Counted from the stretch's first letter, positions 15,780 through 25,155 are shown. The stretch: DNA of 41,704 nt from an uncultured archaeon (GCA_937138345.1 CAKZOW010000058.1:1-41704); one strand, 5' to 3'. Notes: generated from the letters alone by a model not told the origin. A program made the numbers and translations.

Positions 15780-16888
15780 GTATTTAAAATAGTTTTGATA
15801 CTTTTTAAATGTTGCTCTACAAAGTCATCAATAATGTCTAAGTCTTCAATTTTTACTTTTCCAATAAAGAGTTTTTTGAGATCTTTGCCTTCATTTACAT
15901 ATTTTTTAATTTTATAAAATCCTGAATAGTATACATAATCTTTAGTAAATCCACCAGGTTTTGAAGTATCTCCAATATTTCTTTTTGCCCTATAGGTTAT
16001 TGAAAATGCATCTGAGTCTTTGAAATTATATTTCTTAAGGATATGATATACTTCATAAAATGATTTTGAGAGAGCATAATGTGTTGCAATTACACGACCA
16101 GCATATATGAACATTTGAGCATCTGAGCTAACTCCTTTAATGTATTCCATGTATGCTGCTAATCCTTCTTCTGTTTCAATATAATTTGCAGTTCCTGTTT
16201 CTAGAAGTTTTAAACTAAATTGGCGAGCATTGAAATTTCTCATATAATGAGTTCCAATTTCATGAACTTTTAGTCTTTTCACATCAAGGCTTGTAAACCT
16301 CTCTTTTGGATTAATATTGAGTAAATTATTTTTAGGTGAAACATTCATTTTAGATGTTAAATTTTCATTGTATTTTATTGAGATATCTTCTCCTGTGAGA
16401 TGTTTTACTTCATTGTGTAGTCTTTGTGCTGCAATTTGAGGAGTTAATATTTTGAATTTTACTTTTTTTCGTTTATATTGTTTTACAAATTTTGTTGCAG
16501 ATTCAAGAAGTTTTTTAGAAGGTTGTCCTCTATATTTTAATCCATATATAGTACTTTTTGGAGTACCCCATAATCTATGACATTCAACTTCATTTATCTT
16601 TGCTAATGCTCTTTCTTTTAGTAATTGTTTGAAACCGTATTTGTCATGTTGTGTATTTACTTCAAATTGTTTTAATTTTTCTATAGCATGTAAGGGATAT
16701 GTTTTTGCAGTAAAGAGAATTTGAGGATTATATATTTTTTTTTCTTTAATTGCTTTGAAAAATTTTTTTTTTTCTTCTTGTAAATTAATTGCTTTTGGGA
16801 AATTTGTAGGAAGATGAGAAATAAGACTATAAAATTCTTTTTCCAATGTTTTGTATTCTAAAAAATATTGTTCATCGGAAATTTGCAT
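15776..16888 (-). CDS. DUF1704/MATCAP-like gluzincin metallopeptidase
   Basis: 370 residues. The zinc motif HEIGTH (His209, Glu210, His213) is followed by YMRNFNARQF and, about 27 residues on, ETEEGLAAYME, the pattern of the DUF1704 family whose eukaryotic members are the tubulin tyrosine carboxypeptidases MATCAP. The prokaryotic role is not established. The C-terminal part is helical and includes GRVIATHYALSK. First gene of a two-gene operon with the M42-like peptidase (ATGA overlap), suggesting the two act on the same peptides. A TATA-like TATTTAAAAAG lies about 27 bp upstream. Confidence 0.85.
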   Translation of the reverse strand: MQISDEQYFLEYKTLEKEFYSLISHLPTNFPKAINLQEEKKKFFKAIKEKKIYNPQILFTAKTYPLHAIEKLKQFEVNTQHDKYGFKQLLKERALAKINEVECHRLWGTPKSTIYGLKYRGQPSKKLLESATKFVKQYKRKKVKFKILTPQIAAQRLHNEVKHLTGEDISIKYNENLTSKMNVSPKNNLLNINPKERFTSLDVKRLKVHEIGTHYMRNFNARQFSLKLLETGTANYIETEEGLAAYMEYIKGVSSDAQMFIYAGRVIATHYALSKSFYEVYHILKKYNFKDSDAFSITYRAKRNIGDTSKPGGFTKDYVYYSGFYKIKKYVNEGKDLKKLFIGKVKIEDLDIIDDFVEQHLKSIKTILNT

Positions 16889-16939
16889 ACTTGAATTTGA
16901 TTTTTTTACTTTTTAAATATTATTTTTAATTCCTAGTAG

Positions 16940-16957
16940 AAACGACTTTAGTCGTTT
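16940..16957 (-). terminator. Hairpin at the tex stop codon
   Basis: AAACGACTTTAGTCGTTT, 8-bp perfect stem with a 2-base loop. The tex stop codon (16948-16950) lies inside it. Confidence 0.55.
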
Positions 16958-18990
16958 ACTTGTTTAATTGAGAGTTGAATTTTATTTTTTTGTTTATCTA
17001 TTGAAATTATTTTTACTTTTACTTTTTGACCAATTGTTAAAAATTTATTTACATCTTCTACAAAAGTATTTGCAACTTCAGATATATGTACTAAACCATC
17101 TTGTTTTACACCAATATCTACAAATGCTCCAAATTGCATTATATTTCTAACTACTCCTTCTATGACTTCATCTTCTTTAAGATCATCAATGTTTCTTGTT
17201 TTTTTAATTTGTATATTAGCTTCATAGATTCGTATATCTTCATCTTTTTTTTCATAACTCTCTTTAATAAAGTTAAATACGGATTCTTCAATTCCTAAAT
17301 TTTTATTGAATGATCTGATTTGCTCTTTGATTATTTTTTTTGCAATATCATAGTCTTTTGGATGAATTGCAGTTGAATCTAGTTCTTCATCAGGATTATT
17401 AATTCTTAGAAACCCAATTGCATATTCATAGGCTTTAGGTGTGAGTAATTTTTTTAGTTGATTTCTTGAAGTATATGGTCTATTATCATATATTTTTTGT
17501 GCACTCTTTGATGTGAGACCAGAGATTTTTTCAAGAAGATATTTTGATGCAGTATTTACTTGAACACCAATTGAGTGGACAACATCTTCGACCACATATG
17601 ATAATTTTTCATTTAATTCTTTTTGATTAATATCGTGCTGATACATTCCAACACCAATACTTTCAACGGGGATTTTAATGAGTTCTGAGAGTGGGTCGAT
17701 ATATCTTCTACCAATACTTATAGTTCCTCTATCAGTTGCATCTAAATTTTTAAACTCTTGAGCACCAATTTTTGATGCAGAATATACTGAGGCTCCAGAT
17801 TCATTTACTATAATAAATGGAATTTCAATTTCTTGGCTTAAGAGTTCAAAGGTCTCATTTGATGCAGTTCCATTTCCAATTACAATACAATCACAGCTAT
17901 ATTTTGAGATAAGGGATTTAATTTTTTGAATACTGTATTCTTTTTTATCTAGAAATATTTTATCAAATTCTTGAGGATTAGTATGTTTATCTAAAATTGC
18001 AAGTTTACACCCTGTTCTAAATCCTGGATCAATTGCTAAAATTGTTTTATTATAATTTGGCTTTGTTAAAAGTAATTCTTTGAGGTTTTTTTGGAATGAA
18101 ATAATTGAATCTTCATGTGCTTTTTTTGTTAATTGTGTTTTGAGTTCATTTTCTACAGATTTGAATAATTTGGTATATCCTTGCTTTATTGCTTTTATGT
18201 ATTCTTTTTCACAACATATAGTTGATGTTAATTTTTCAATCATATTATCTAGAGGAACACTACTATTGTTGATTTTAACTGAGAGGATATTGAGATTCTC
18301 CCCTCTATTGAGTGCAAGGACTTGATATGATTTTAGTTTTTTAATTTCTTGAGAAAAACCATCGTAGAGCTCGAATTTATGAATTTGTTTTTGATCTTTT
18401 TGAGGAAGCTCATCAAGCTTTGATTTGTAACTAGATTCAATTTCTCCGTATGATGTATAGAAATATCTTAGATCATTTTTTAGAGAAACATCATCTGCAA
18501 TTTCTTGGGCAATAATGTCTTGTGCTCCTTCAATTATTTCCTCTTTTTTATATTTTTCAAGAAGTTTAGAATCAATAGTTATTGTATTTTTCGATTTAAT
18601 TTGATTAGCAATAGGTTCGAATCCTTTTTCTCTTGCAATGTCTGCTTTTGTTTTCTTTGCTCTTTTATATGGTGCATAGAGATCTTCTACTTCTTGGATT
18701 GTAGTTGAATTAGTAATTGATTCTTTAAGTTTTTCTGTTAATTTATTTTGCTCCGAAATAGATTCAAGAGCTGTTTTTTTAATTTTGAAGAGTTTTTGTT
18801 GATACTCATAGAGAGCTAGAATATCTCGTATTTGATTTTCATCTAAGTTGCCAGTTACTTCTTTTCTATATCTTGCAATAAATGGGGTAGTTGCACCCTC
18901 TTCAATTAATGTTAATGTGTTTTTAACTTGACCTTCTCTTAGTTGTAAGTGTTTAGAAATAATACTGCTATAATTTGGAGTTTCTATCAT
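16948..18990 (-). CDS. tex: Tex-like RNA-binding transcription accessory protein
   Basis: 680 residues, colinear with bacterial Tex. An N-terminal helical domain (IARYRKEVTGNLDENQIRDIL) is followed by the VEDLYAPYKRAKKTKADIAREKG block. The YqgF-like RNase H fold comes next (AIDPGFRTGCKLAILD, about 315-335), then helix-hairpin-helix repeats (SIGVQVNTASKYLLEKISGL) and a C-terminal S1 domain (GAFVDIGVKQDGLVHISEV, about 615-635). Tex is widespread in bacteria and binds nucleic acids, with roles in transcription and survival. It is uncommon in archaea, so transfer from bacteria is likely. TTTAAAAATA lies about 24 bp before the ATG. Confidence 0.93.
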   Translation of the reverse strand: MIETPNYSSIISKHLQLREGQVKNTLTLIEEGATTPFIARYRKEVTGNLDENQIRDILALYEYQQKLFKIKKTALESISEQNKLTEKLKESITNSTTIQEVEDLYAPYKRAKKTKADIAREKGFEPIANQIKSKNTITIDSKLLEKYKKEEIIEGAQDIIAQEIADDVSLKNDLRYFYTSYGEIESSYKSKLDELPQKDQKQIHKFELYDGFSQEIKKLKSYQVLALNRGENLNILSVKINNSSVPLDNMIEKLTSTICCEKEYIKAIKQGYTKLFKSVENELKTQLTKKAHEDSIISFQKNLKELLLTKPNYNKTILAIDPGFRTGCKLAILDKHTNPQEFDKIFLDKKEYSIQKIKSLISKYSCDCIVIGNGTASNETFELLSQEIEIPFIIVNESGASVYSASKIGAQEFKNLDATDRGTISIGRRYIDPLSELIKIPVESIGVGMYQHDINQKELNEKLSYVVEDVVHSIGVQVNTASKYLLEKISGLTSKSAQKIYDNRPYTSRNQLKKLLTPKAYEYAIGFLRINNPDEELDSTAIHPKDYDIAKKIIKEQIRSFNKNLGIEESVFNFIKESYEKKDEDIRIYEANIQIKKTRNIDDLKEDEVIEGVVRNIMQFGAFVDIGVKQDGLVHISEVANTFVEDVNKFLTIGQKVKVKIISIDKQKNKIQLSIKQVND

Positions 18991-19025
18991 AGAAAAAAAG
19001 TTAGAATCTTATTTTTAAATTCTTG

Positions 19026-19469
19026 TCATTCATCCTCCGTATTTTCATATCTTAATACAAAATCATTGTTATCCTTACCTTCACTATTTTCAATATTGAA
19101 ATAAGGAATATATCCATGTTTACTATAAAATGTTTTAGTTAAATTTAAAATTCCATCTCTTCTAAGATAAAAGGTAAATTTCTCGTGAGATTCACTAAAA
19201 TTATCTTTTTTATTAAGAGAAATAAGTAATTTTTTTTCTTCTTCTGTTGAGTTCTTTGCCATATAACCATGGACTGTAATAAAGTTTTCGGAGGTTGTTA
19301 TAGAGATATGATTTCTAATAAGAGAAGATCCATTCTCTTGTACTCCAAATGTACTTATTAAATCATATCCAACTACAGGATTGCTCCTATTTTTACATGG
19401 ATATTTAGAAATAAGAGGAGCTATTTTTTGTTCTAATTTTGTTTTTATCACTTCTAGATTAATATTAAT
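19026..19469 (-). CDS. Unknown protein with likely AUU start behind a perfect Shine-Dalgarno
   Basis: A GTG at 19449-19451 gives 141 residues, but AAGGAGG (19475-19481 on the minus strand) lies 23 bases from it, much too far. The same motif lies exactly 5 bases before an in-frame ATT (19467-19469), and the codon before that ATT is a stop. An AUU start would give 147 residues beginning (M)NINLEVIKTKLEQK. The protein is soluble, with CKNRSNPVVGYDLI, RNHISITTSENFITVHGY and HEKFTFYLRRDGI. No family recognised. Confidence 0.7.
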   Translation of the reverse strand: MNINLEVIKTKLEQKIAPLISKYPCKNRSNPVVGYDLISTFGVQENGSSLIRNHISITTSENFITVHGYMAKNSTEEEKKLLISLNKKDNFSESHEKFTFYLRRDGILNLTKTFYSKHGYIPYFNIENSEGKDNNDFVLRYENTEDE

Positions 19470-19539
19470 TTAGGCCTCCTTAAAAAGGTTGTTAAGAAAA
19501 AGTTAAGAATTATTATAATTCTAATTTTGGTGTATCTAG

Positions 19540-19568
19540 AGCTTACTTCGTGCACTTCGAGCAGCGTT
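19540..19568 (-). pseudogene. Displaced copy of the flavoprotein gene 3' end
   Basis: 29 bp identical to 19601-19629. On the minus strand it reads NAARSARSKL and a stop (TAG), as in the true gene end NAARSARSKLE-stop. The roughly 30 bp in between (19570-19599) contain an inverted repeat, CAAAAAT and ATTTTTG around CTAAT. Confidence 0.85.
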
Positions 19569-19593
19569 CTCAAAAATCTAATATTTTTGGTTA

Positions 19594-20997
19594 CTACTCT
19601 AGCTTACTTCGTGCACTTCGAGCAGCGTTTCTAAATACTTCAGGTAATGCTGGGTGAATGTATACGAATTTAAAGAAGTCTTCGATTTTTGCGTGCATTG
19701 TGAGGAGGATAATTGCCATGTGAATCATATTTGATGCTTCAGCTCCAATGATGGTTGAACCTAAAAAGTATCCATTTTTATCAAAGATTAATTTAACAAA
19801 TCCAGTTTCACTTAGAAGAGCTTCACCCATTGCTGAGTGTCTATATTCGTGTTTTCCTACAATAAAATCTTCTCCTTCAACTTTACCCATAGCTTCGAGT
19901 TGATCTTGTGTGAGACCTACTCCTGCAATTTGTGGATTTGTAAATACTGCCCAAGGCATAGGTGGATATTCTATTTCTCCTTTTTTCTCATTAATTAATT
20001 TATCGTAGAGATATTCTGCTTCAAAATTTGCAGAGTGTCTAAACATGTAGTTTCCTACACAATCTCCTAATGCATATACTCCAGGAAGAGATGTTTCCAT
20101 ATTTTTATTTACTTCAATAAATCCTCTAGGTGTTGTTTTAATGGATGTTGTTTCTAGGTGAAGTAAATCATTGTTTGGTTTAACTCCAGTTGCTACAAGT
20201 ACTTGGTCTGCTTTAATTTTTTTGAGTTTTCCTGTTGTGTGATCATCAAATGTTACAGTGAATTCTTTTTTCTTTTCATCATAGCTCACTTCTTTAGTAT
20301 CTGTACTTACATGAATTGTATGCCTTTGTTCAAAGACTCTCTCAAATTCTTCTCTAGCATCTTTATCAACTAAAGCCAAACATCCTTTTTCTCTTACAAT
20401 AAACTCTACTTCTGTTCCGAGTCCAGAGTATGCATGTCCAAGTTCTACACCTATGTATCCACCACCAATTACGATGAGTTTTTTAGGTTGAACTCTTGCT
20501 CTGAGTGCTTCAGTTGATGTCCAGTAAGGAGTATCAGATAATCCTTTAATTGGAGGGATAAATGGCCGTGCACCTACTGCAATGACAATTTTATCTCCTG
20601 AAATTAATTCTCCGTTGATTTCAATTACTTTATCTTCTACAAATTTAGCTTCACCGTGATAGAAATCTAAGTTTTCAATCTTTTTAGACTCATACCATGT
20701 TTTAATTTTATTTGAATCTGAATCAGTAGTATTGTTAATTCTCTCCATTAGTTTTTTAAAATTAACAGAAAATTTAGGGTCATTTTTAATATCAAATTTT
20801 TTAGCTTCCTTAATTTCAAGTCCAACGTCAGCAGGGTGAATCATCAGTTTTGAAGGGATACATCCTCTATTTAAACATGTTCCTCCTAACTTATCTTTTT
20901 CAATAATTGCTGCTTTGAGTCCTTTTTGAGCTGCAGGTCTTGCAAGTTTAGAACCTGCACCTGATCCTATTACAATTAAGTCATAATGTGTTGTCAT
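19594..20997 (-). CDS. Dihydrolipoamide dehydrogenase-like flavoprotein disulfide reductase
   Basis: 467 residues. FAD-binding GSGAGSKLARPAA at 11-23, redox disulfide GGTCLNRGCIPSK with Cys41 and Cys46, NAD(P)-binding IGGGYIGVELG, second FAD motif GVYALGDCVG, and interface His-Glu HPALPE near the C-terminus. This is a class I pyridine nucleotide-disulfide oxidoreductase. Dihydrolipoyl dehydrogenase is the default label, but mycothiol/other thiol reductase or mercuric reductase-like roles are possible. There is no N-terminal metal-binding domain and no 2-oxoacid dehydrogenase gene nearby. A partial second 3' end lies downstream. Confidence 0.85.
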   Translation of the reverse strand: MTTHYDLIVIGSGAGSKLARPAAQKGLKAAIIEKDKLGGTCLNRGCIPSKLMIHPADVGLEIKEAKKFDIKNDPKFSVNFKKLMERINNTTDSDSNKIKTWYESKKIENLDFYHGEAKFVEDKVIEINGELISGDKIVIAVGARPFIPPIKGLSDTPYWTSTEALRARVQPKKLIVIGGGYIGVELGHAYSGLGTEVEFIVREKGCLALVDKDAREEFERVFEQRHTIHVSTDTKEVSYDEKKKEFTVTFDDHTTGKLKKIKADQVLVATGVKPNNDLLHLETTSIKTTPRGFIEVNKNMETSLPGVYALGDCVGNYMFRHSANFEAEYLYDKLINEKKGEIEYPPMPWAVFTNPQIAGVGLTQDQLEAMGKVEGEDFIVGKHEYRHSAMGEALLSETGFVKLIFDKNGYFLGSTIIGAEASNMIHMAIILLTMHAKIEDFFKFVYIHPALPEVFRNAARSARSKLE

Positions 20998-21159
20998 AAT
21001 AATTCTTAAGCTCTTTTATTTTAAAAAGGAATTTTTGAATTGAAAAGTGATAAATTAAAAGCACACTTATTTTTCAAGAAAAACAATAGTATCGTATTGT
21101 CTATAGTACTCTCTCTATTTATAACAAAAATTTAAATATTTAAATATAAAATAATACAT

Positions 21160-22275
21160 ATGTATAAAGTATTATCTTTTTTATTGTATTTAATTTTCTT
21201 CTCTTCCTTTGTAGTATATTCTTTTTCTGGAGGAGATGGAACTGCGTTAGACCCTTACGAAGTTAGTAATTGTGATGAGTTACAAAACATTTCTCAAATT
21301 GCGAATTTAGATGATTATTATGTCTTGACTCAAGATATTGATTGTTCTGGAATTTCTAATTTCCAACCTATTGGGAGTTGTAGTGGTAGTAGCTGCTCAA
21401 CATCTAGCGATGATGGGTTTGAAGGGAGTTTTAATGGTTCAGGATATGTAATTTCAAACATTAATATTGAAAACTTGACAACTACAGATGCTGGTTGGGG
21501 TGTGTTTGGTTTTGTAGAATCGGGCTGGATATATGATCTTGGTGTTGAAAATATTGTTGTTAATGTACCTCTTTCACCTAGGGTTGGTGGGTTAGTGGGG
21601 GATTTTAGATCAGGTCCTATTTCAAGAGTCTATGTGGCTGGAGATATTACTGGAGGGCAATTAGTAGGAGGAGTTTTTGGACTTTTTTATTCTACTACAA
21701 CAGACGTATTTTTTATTGGTAATGTAACTGGTCTTGGAGGTGTTGGACATATAGGAGGAATAGCAGGTAATGCTGGTTATTCTTCAATAACTAATTCATA
21801 TGCAATAGCAAATATTGTGGGGACAACTGATGTAGGTGGATTAGTTGGTAGAAACTATAATAATAATTTGATAAATTCCTACTTTATAGGTAATGTTTCT
21901 GGAAGTAGTAATGTTGGAGGTTTGGTAGGTCTTCAAGATGATAGTTTTGATTTTACAAACTCTTATTGGAATAATCAAACTACAAATGTCAATATAACAG
22001 TGGGTAGTGGTTTATCTACAGGAATAACTCCAATTCAAAATAACTATTCTTATTTTCTTGATCCTACTCGAGAACCAATGGCTTCATGGGATCCTACAAT
22101 TTGGAATTTGACTCCAGGACAACTTCCTTATTTGCAATCAACTGAAAATCCTTTTCAAAGTTCTATAACTTCAACTTCACTACAGGCTCAAAGTTCAAGT
22201 TCATCTACATTTCCGACATATGGAATACTTTCATTTTCTTTTTTAATTATTCTATTGGGATATTTTTTTATATAG
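21160..22275 (+). CDS. Surface protein with GLUG repeats and C-terminal anchor
   Basis: 371 residues. Signal peptide at residues 1-22 (MYKVLSFLLYLIFF...). GGDGTALDPYEVSNCDEL and YYVLTQDIDCS are the usual lead-in to GLUG repeats. Repeats follow: VGGLVGDF, VGGVFGLF, IGGIAGN, VGGLVGRN, VGGLVGLQ, each followed by a Tyr-rich strand such as NSYFIGNVSG. A Ser-rich linker leads to the C-terminal helix after FPTYG (ILSFSFLIILLGYFFI). Such beta-helical proteins sit on cell surfaces and may act in adhesion. The end could be a plain anchor or an archaeosortase signal, since an archaeosortase-like gene starts at 41184, but no basic tail follows the helix. Confidence 0.8.
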   Translation: MYKVLSFLLYLIFFSSFVVYSFSGGDGTALDPYEVSNCDELQNISQIANLDDYYVLTQDIDCSGISNFQPIGSCSGSSCSTSSDDGFEGSFNGSGYVISNINIENLTTTDAGWGVFGFVESGWIYDLGVENIVVNVPLSPRVGGLVGDFRSGPISRVYVAGDITGGQLVGGVFGLFYSTTTDVFFIGNVTGLGGVGHIGGIAGNAGYSSITNSYAIANIVGTTDVGGLVGRNYNNNLINSYFIGNVSGSSNVGGLVGLQDDSFDFTNSYWNNQTTNVNITVGSGLSTGITPIQNNYSYFLDPTREPMASWDPTIWNLTPGQLPYLQSTENPFQSSITSTSLQAQSSSSSTFPTYGILSFSFLIILLGYFFI

Positions 22276-22354
22276 TTGTTCTCTTTTTCTTTAGATGTTT
22301 CATTTAGTTAACACTAATATATTTAAAGGATAAAAAATCTTATTTTTTTAGACA

Positions 22355-24397
22355 ATGGAACTTCTAGATTCAAAAACTTTAATTCGTAGATTTCATGCTT
22401 TCTATGAAGAATATATGAAAGATGAGATTAAAAAAACTCTGCACGCAGGGAAAACATATCTAGAAGTTTCTTTTTATGATTTATCAGAATATGATTTTGA
22501 ATTAGGAGATTATCTTTTAGCCCACCCAGAAGATACTATCTCAATTATGGAGGAGACTCTAAAACAATTCCAAGATGAAGATTCAAAATCACATATCAAA
22601 ATTAGATTTTTAAATTTACCTGAGACTGAGAGAGTTTTAATTAGAGATATTAGATCAGAGCAATTAGGAAAATTAGTGTTTTTAGAAGGTTTAGTGAGAC
22701 GTAAAACAGATGTTAGACCTCGTTTAACACATTTAGAATATTTATGTACAAATCCTTCATGTACTTATGCTGAGGAGAGTATTAAAGTACCTCAAATTGA
22801 AGATAAAGCAAAAACACTCAAAGTATGTCCTAAATGTAAATCAGGAGTGGAGCTAATTAACAAGAATTTAGTAGACTCACAAATTTTAATTTTAGAAGAA
22901 ATTGCAGAACAACTAGACTCATCTGCAGATCAGCCAAAGAGAATTAATGTACTACTTCAAGGAGATTTGGTTTCACCATTTAAAGATTCAAAAACAAATC
23001 CAGGTTCAAGGGTTTTAGTTATGGGTCTTGTAAAAGAAGTTCCTATTCCAACACGAACTGGTGCTGAGAGTATTAATTATGATTTAATTGTAGAAGGTAA
23101 TTCAATTCAATTATCCTCGGAAGAATTTTCAGAGATTATTATTTCAAAAGAAGAACAAGCTGAGATTAAACGTCTTGCAAAAGAAGAAGGTATTTTAAAG
23201 AAATTAGTCTCTAACACTGCACCATCAATTTATGGATATGATAGAATTAAAGAAGCTATTTTATTGCAACAATTTAAAGGATCAGGTGGAGTTAAAGGAG
23301 ATGGAGTAAAAACTAGAGGAGATATTCACATTTTACTTATTGGAGATCCGGGTGCTGCAAAATCACAGATGCTTAAAGCAGCAACAAGAATTGCTCCAAA
23401 GTCTTCTTTTGTATCAGGTAAATCAGCAACAGGGGCAGGACTTGTAGCTTCAGTTATTAAAGATGAGCTTACAAAGGGTTGGGCACTTGAGGCAGGAGCT
23501 ATGGTTTTAGCATCAGGAGGTCTTCTTGCAATTGATGAGATGGATAAAATGAGTGATGAAGATACTTCTTCAATGCACGAGGCACTAGAACAGCAAACTG
23601 TATCTATTGCTAAAGCTAATATTCGTGCAACACTTAGATGTGAGACAACTGTTTTAGGTGCAGCAAACCCTAAACTTGGGCGTTTTGATCCTTTTGGAGA
23701 TATTGGTAAGCAAATTAATTTTCCACCTGCTCTAATTTCAAGATTTGATCTTATTTTTATTTTAAGAGATGAGCCAGATAAGAAAAAAGATGATATGATT
23801 GCAGATCACATTTTACAGACTCACAGAGATAAGTCAAAAACAGTAACTGAGATGTCTAAAGAGTTTTTACAAAAATATATTGCATATGCTCGTGCAATGC
23901 AGCCGGTGTTAACTCAAGATGCTATTAAAAAAATTAAAGATTTTTATGTATCAATTAGAAATGCAGCAGGAGAAGATGAGAATGGAATCAAATCAGTTCC
24001 TATTACTGCTCGTCAATTAGAGGCGATTGTTCGTTTAGGTGAGGCCTATGCAAAAGTAGAATTATCTAAAAAAGTAACTCAAAGACATGCAGAACTTGCA
24101 ATCGATTTATTATTGTATTGTCTACAAAAAATTGGAATTGATCCAAAAACGGGAGAGATGGATATTGATAGGCTTACAACTGGAGTTACATCATCAACTA
24201 GAAATGTATTTAGACAAGTTCAAATCATAATTGATAACTTAGAGAGAGAATCTCCTGAGATTACCTATGATGCAATAATTGAGGCAGCAGAAAAATTAAA
24301 TGTTAAAAAATCAGAAGTTGATAAAACCTTAGAGAAATTAAAACAAGAGGGTGTGATCTTTGAGCCTCGTAAGAATATGTATAAGAAATTAAATTGA
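22355..24397 (+). CDS. mcm: Replicative helicase MCM
   Basis: 680 residues, normal archaeal length. N-terminal domain with zinc site Cys131, Cys136, Cys158, Cys161. The AAA+ domain has Walker A GDPGAAKSQ (330-338), Walker B LLAIDEMDKM (about 390-399), sensor 1 GAANPK and Arg finger SRFDL (Arg463). The C-terminal winged helix ends EPRKNMYKKLN. It forms the hexameric helicase that unwinds origins and works with GINS and Cdc45/GAN. A TATA-like ATATTTAAA lies about 32 bp upstream and no Shine-Dalgarno site is seen. The last 50 bp are repeated at 24540-24590. Confidence 0.97.
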   Translation: MELLDSKTLIRRFHAFYEEYMKDEIKKTLHAGKTYLEVSFYDLSEYDFELGDYLLAHPEDTISIMEETLKQFQDEDSKSHIKIRFLNLPETERVLIRDIRSEQLGKLVFLEGLVRRKTDVRPRLTHLEYLCTNPSCTYAEESIKVPQIEDKAKTLKVCPKCKSGVELINKNLVDSQILILEEIAEQLDSSADQPKRINVLLQGDLVSPFKDSKTNPGSRVLVMGLVKEVPIPTRTGAESINYDLIVEGNSIQLSSEEFSEIIISKEEQAEIKRLAKEEGILKKLVSNTAPSIYGYDRIKEAILLQQFKGSGGVKGDGVKTRGDIHILLIGDPGAAKSQMLKAATRIAPKSSFVSGKSATGAGLVASVIKDELTKGWALEAGAMVLASGGLLAIDEMDKMSDEDTSSMHEALEQQTVSIAKANIRATLRCETTVLGAANPKLGRFDPFGDIGKQINFPPALISRFDLIFILRDEPDKKKDDMIADHILQTHRDKSKTVTEMSKEFLQKYIAYARAMQPVLTQDAIKKIKDFYVSIRNAAGEDENGIKSVPITARQLEAIVRLGEAYAKVELSKKVTQRHAELAIDLLLYCLQKIGIDPKTGEMDIDRLTTGVTSSTRNVFRQVQIIIDNLERESPEITYDAIIEAAEKLNVKKSEVDKTLEKLKQEGVIFEPRKNMYKKLN

Positions 24398-24400
24398 TAT

Positions 24401-24539
24401 AATTATCAAAATACTTAGTATTTTGTGTGGTTTTCTTAGTACAATGTGTTTAAAATAAATATTTTTAACATGCCATCAATACTATTGATGAGCATTTCTT
24501 TTAGTTAGTACATAGTGCTAACGTCCAAAAGAAAGTTGA
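24401..24539. other. Structured insert between the two mcm 3' ends
   Basis: 139 bp with three strong inverted repeats: CAAAATACT/AGTATTTTG (24407-24425), CATCAAT/ATTGATG (24474-24490) and a long two-part stem 24495-24534 (TTTCTTTT with AAAAGAAA, then GTTAGTAC with GTGCTAAC). No open frame. It may be an mcm terminator, a small RNA or the body of a palindromic element. Confidence 0.65.
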
Positions 24540-24590
24540 GTGTGATCTTTGAGCCTTGTCACGAATATGTATAAGAAATTGAATTGATAT
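24540..24590 (+). pseudogene. Displaced, decayed copy of the mcm 3' end
   Basis: Matches 24351-24400 with three substitutions and one inserted base, which breaks the frame after GTGATCTTTGAGCC. More decayed than the xerA copy, suggesting an older event. Confidence 0.88.
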
Positions 24591-24625
24591 ATTCAATCAT
24601 AAATTTGAAAAATTTATGGTCTTTT

Positions 24626-24973
24626 TTAATGATTTATTTTTTTAATATAATATGACTCACTCCCATATATTGTTATTCTATTATTATTGAGTTTTTTCCC
24701 ATATACTTCCACTTTATCTCCAATACTCAAATTATTTTCAAATTCTCCACGGGAAGAACTATTATCCCAACCTGTTGCCCAAATAATTTCATAGTTATCT
24801 ATTTTTATAGAACATACTCCATCAGTAGGGCAAGTGTTTTCACCTCCAGGAGAAATTTTCCCACTCATTCTTACTTCATTTTCACTTTCCATAAGTATTT
24901 CAACAGTAGATGTATTTTGAGTACATCCTACTATAAAAAATAGTATTATGATTCCTAATGTATATATTTTCAT
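24626..24973 (-). CDS. Small lipoprotein, unknown function
   Basis: 115 residues. Lipoprotein signal MKIYTLGIIILFFIVGC with lipobox Cys17. The mature part has two Cys (NTCPTDGVCSI) and a beta-rich pattern ending DKVEVYGKKLNNNRITIYG, like a small OB-type domain. Probably anchored on the outer membrane face. A TATA element lies about 27 bp before the ATG. Confidence 0.7.
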   Translation of the reverse strand: MKIYTLGIIILFFIVGCTQNTSTVEILMESENEVRMSGKISPGGENTCPTDGVCSIKIDNYEIIWATGWDNSSSRGEFENNLSIGDKVEVYGKKLNNNRITIYGSESYYIKKINH

Positions 24974-25081
24974 TACTCTAGTGGTTTTGTATAATATATA
25001 AGTTTTTTTATTAGTTCTTAGGTTGTCACCAAATAAGAAAGTTTATAAAGGGATTATAGTTTATTTATACTATCCAAGGTT

Positions 25082-25155
25082 GATCCTTTGGTCTAGTTGG
25101 TTATGACGTTGGCCTTACAAGCCGAAGATCCCCGGTTCAAATCCGGGAAGGATCA
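25082..25155 (+). tRNA. tRNA-Val (UAC)
   Basis: Full cloverleaf by eye: acceptor GATCCTT with AAGGATC, anticodon stem TTGGC with GCCGA (one G-T pair), loop CTTACAA with anticodon TAC, T stem CCCGG with CCGGG around TTCAAAT, discriminator A at 25155. No CCA encoded, no intron. A run of Ts follows. The 3' 13 bases are the attachment core of the adjacent element. Confidence 0.95.
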
